Source: DATJPR01 sp035506295
GTDB taxonomy: Bacteria; Bacteroidota; Ignavibacteria; UBA10030; UBA6906
Direction of reading: 5' to 3'
Length of the DNA stretch: 64,000 nucleotides
Assembly: GCA_035506295.1 (NCBI GenBank)
Contig: DATJPR010000205.1
Location: forward strand, 1 to 64,000
Made by a program: the position numbers and the translations under genes. Below the pieces are notes generated by a model. It saw only the letters and a program-made list of their open reading frames with translations. It was not told where the DNA came from and did no database searches. Below, in pieces: positions 62,336 through 64,000 of this stretch. Position 1 is the stretch's first letter; each line of letters starts with the position of its first letter.

Positions 62336-64000
62336 GATCATCGACTTCGGAAATCAGAGGATCCATGCGACGCTGGAGGATGAGGAGACGGGGAGAGGCA
62401 GTACCTTCGAGGGTTGTCGCATTCATCGGCAACCCGAACTCAGGAAAGACCACGCTGTTCAACGCCCTCACCGGGCTCCGTCAAAAAGTTGCCAACTATC
62501 CCGGCGTGACCGTCGAGAAAAAAGAAGGGCGCCTGTTGCTGCCCGACGGCCCCCCGGTCCTCCTCATCGATCTCCCGGGAACCTACAGCCTCACCGCCAA
62601 CTCGCCCGACGAGCAAATCGCGGTCGACGTGCTTCTCGGTAGGACGGACCACACTCCGCCGCCCCAACTCGTCGTTTGCGTCGTCGATGCATGCAACCTC
62701 GAGCGCAGCCTCTATCTCGTGAGTCAGCTTCTCGACCGGGGGATTCCTCTCGTGGTGGCGCTGAATATGGTCGACGCCGCCCAACACGCAGGCATCACGG
62801 TCAACTCACGGATCCTTGCCAGAGAGCTGGGCGTGCCGGTCGTGCCGACTGTCGCCACGAAACGCGGCGGAATCCAGGAACTGAAGTCGGCCATCGCACA
62901 AACACAGACAGCGAGCGGTCGCGGCAATCAATGGCGGCTGCCGGAGCCGGTGGAACGGGAAACCGACGAGCTGATGGCCCTGTTGCATCAGCATCACGGC
63001 ATCGACGGCGCCGACGCCTACGAGGCCGCGGTCGGCCTGCTGTCAGGAGAAAGCGTTCGCATCGATGAAGAGCATCGCTACGTCGACGAGATCCGCAGGC
63101 ATGTGCATCGCGATCATCAGAAGCTGGATTTCCTCGGCTTCGACAGGCGATCGGTCTTCGTGGAATCCCGCTACCAGTGGATCCGGCGCATCTGCAGGGA
63201 AGCGGTCCAGCAGCGCGGATCCCACGAACGAAACCTCAGTGACAGGATCGACGCATTCGTCACACATCCGTTCTGGGGAATGGTCGTCTTCATGGGCGTC
63301 ATGGCGCTGTTGTTCCAGTCTATTTTTACCTGGGCCCAGGCGCCGATGACCTGGATTCACGACGGCTTCGACGCTCTCGGGCTGGGGGTCGCCGGCCTGA
63401 TCCCCCCCGGGGATTTGCAGGATCTCATCGTGAAGGGCGCCATCGGGGGCGTCTCCGCCGTTGTCTCCTTCCTCCCCCAGATCCTTCTGCTCTTCTTCTT
63501 TATCGGGATCCTCGAGGACAGCGGCTACATGGCCCGTGCGGCATTCATCATGGATCGCGTCATGGGCAAGGTCGGTCTCCACGGGAAATCGTTCATTCCG
63601 CTCCTGAGTTCGTTCGCATGCGCGATCCCCGGGATCATGGCCACGCGCACGATCGAGAGTCCAAAGGACCGGCTTGCGACGATGCTGGTCGCCCCGCTCA
63701 TGAGCTGCAGCGCCAGGTTGCCGGTGTACACGTTGTTGATCGCTGCATTCATCCCGCCCGTGACCGTCCTGGGCCTGTTCTCGCTTGCCGGCATCACGCT
63801 CCTCTCCATGTATCTCCTGGGACTGGTCGCGGCTCTCGCGAGCGCGTGGTTGTTCAAGAAGACATTTCTGAAGAGCCCCCCACCCGTCTTCCTCATGGAG
63901 CTGCCACAGTACAAGATCCCCTCGCTGAAATCGGTGGTCCTTCACATGATTGAACGCGCGATGGCCTTTCTCCAGCGGGCAGGAACAATCATCCTCGGTG
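62332..64000 (+). CDS. feoB: Ferrous iron transporter B, 3' end outside the window
   Basis: The first 556 codons are present. The G domain has G1 GNPNSGKTT, G3 DLPGTYSL and G4 NMVD. A linker follows, then the first membrane core with the Gate motif around LSSFACAIPGIMATRTIESP and LMSCSARLPVYTLLIAAF. It imports Fe2+ across the inner membrane. The ATG at 62332 overlaps the feoA stop (ATGA) and is preferred over the in-frame ATG at 62365. The reading frame is open to the window edge. Confidence 0.95.
   Translation, partial: MRSSTSEIRGSMRRWRMRRRGEAVPSRVVAFIGNPNSGKTTLFNALTGLRQKVANYPGVTVEKKEGRLLLPDGPPVLLIDLPGTYSLTANSPDEQIAVDVLLGRTDHTPPPQLVVCVVDACNLERSLYLVSQLLDRGIPLVVALNMVDAAQHAGITVNSRILARELGVPVVPTVATKRGGIQELKSAIAQTQTASGRGNQWRLPEPVERETDELMALLHQHHGIDGADAYEAAVGLLSGESVRIDEEHRYVDEIRRHVHRDHQKLDFLGFDRRSVFVESRYQWIRRICREAVQQRGSHERNLSDRIDAFVTHPFWGMVVFMGVMALLFQSIFTWAQAPMTWIHDGFDALGLGVAGLIPPGDLQDLIVKGAIGGVSAVVSFLPQILLLFFFIGILEDSGYMARAAFIMDRVMGKVGLHGKSFIPLLSSFACAIPGIMATRTIESPKDRLATMLVAPLMSCSARLPVYTLLIAAFIPPVTVLGLFSLAGITLLSMYLLGLVAALASAWLFKKTFLKSPPPVFLMELPQYKIPSLKSVVLHMIERAMAFLQRAGTIILG

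Overview
The window is a dense, GC-rich bacterial chromosome segment with no rRNA, prophage, transposase or CRISPR. The gene set (DUF2723 membrane protein, Hc1-type histone-like protein, duplicated DUF2911 protein, DUF1573 protein, atypical type IV pilus cluster) suggests the Bacteroidota/Chlorobi/Ignavibacteria side of the FCB group. Clear Shine-Dalgarno sites and textbook TTGACA-N17-TATATT promoters argue for an Ignavibacteria- or Chlorobi-like member rather than a typical Bacteroides. This placement is an inference from gene content, not from a marker phylogeny.

Layout. 1-579: a tRNA operon on the minus strand, Thr(UGU)-Tyr-Gly-Thr(GGU), in the order that precedes tuf in many bacteria, interrupted by arrays of 7-bp repeats. 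758-5541: a DUF2723 membrane protein and glnE. 5711-9190: small plus-strand genes (EthD-like, Asp-box propeller lipoprotein, DUF1573, NTF2-like). 9311-14955: an RND efflux operon (adaptor, pump, TolC). 15185-18798: an ECF sigma factor, its zinc-finger anti-sigma factor, a TPR/HEAT protein and a double-PDZ protein. 18902-23721: assorted envelope and hypothetical genes. 23776-33914 (minus): a MacAB-TolC type operon with one ATPase and four FtsX-type permeases, three of them close tandem paralogues, ending in a Sel1-repeat protein. 34100-37152 (minus): CCA-adding enzyme, Gfo/Idh/MocA oxidoreductase, HAD phosphatase. 37265-39301 (plus): RlmI-like methyltransferase and an outer-membrane protein. 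39636-42431 (minus): uvrA.

42604-58713 (minus) is the most unusual region: about 16 kb encoding a type IV-filament-like machine. It has a receiver-only response regulator, a GspE/PilB-family protein with degenerate nucleotide-binding motifs, two leaderless pilin-like proteins, PilC, a normal PilB, three further membrane-anchored pilin-like proteins, a PilT-like ATPase, a PilM-PilN fusion, a PilO protein with a PilP-like tail, a short secretin and an Ig-like lipoprotein. All five pilin-like proteins begin Met-Gly and lack the prepilin-peptidase motif. Each of the three apparent transcription units of this cluster is preceded by a sigma-54-like TGGC-N8-TTG element.

59126-64000: tRNA(CAU), a zinc-ribbon/CarD-like protein with rpsU, an Hc1-like gene, a deoxyhypusine-synthase homologue, and a Fur-family regulator with feoA and feoB (feoB runs off the right edge).

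Regulatory patterns read directly from the sequence: (i) an ECF-type element (AAC, 17-18 nt, GTCTAAT) lies upstream of the sigma-factor operon, the RND operon and the MacAB operon, suggesting one envelope-stress sigma factor drives both pumps; (ii) 7-bp-period repeats with four different unit sequences sit in four intergenic regions, three of them as facing inverted arrays; (iii) several promoters imply leaderless or nearly leaderless mRNAs.
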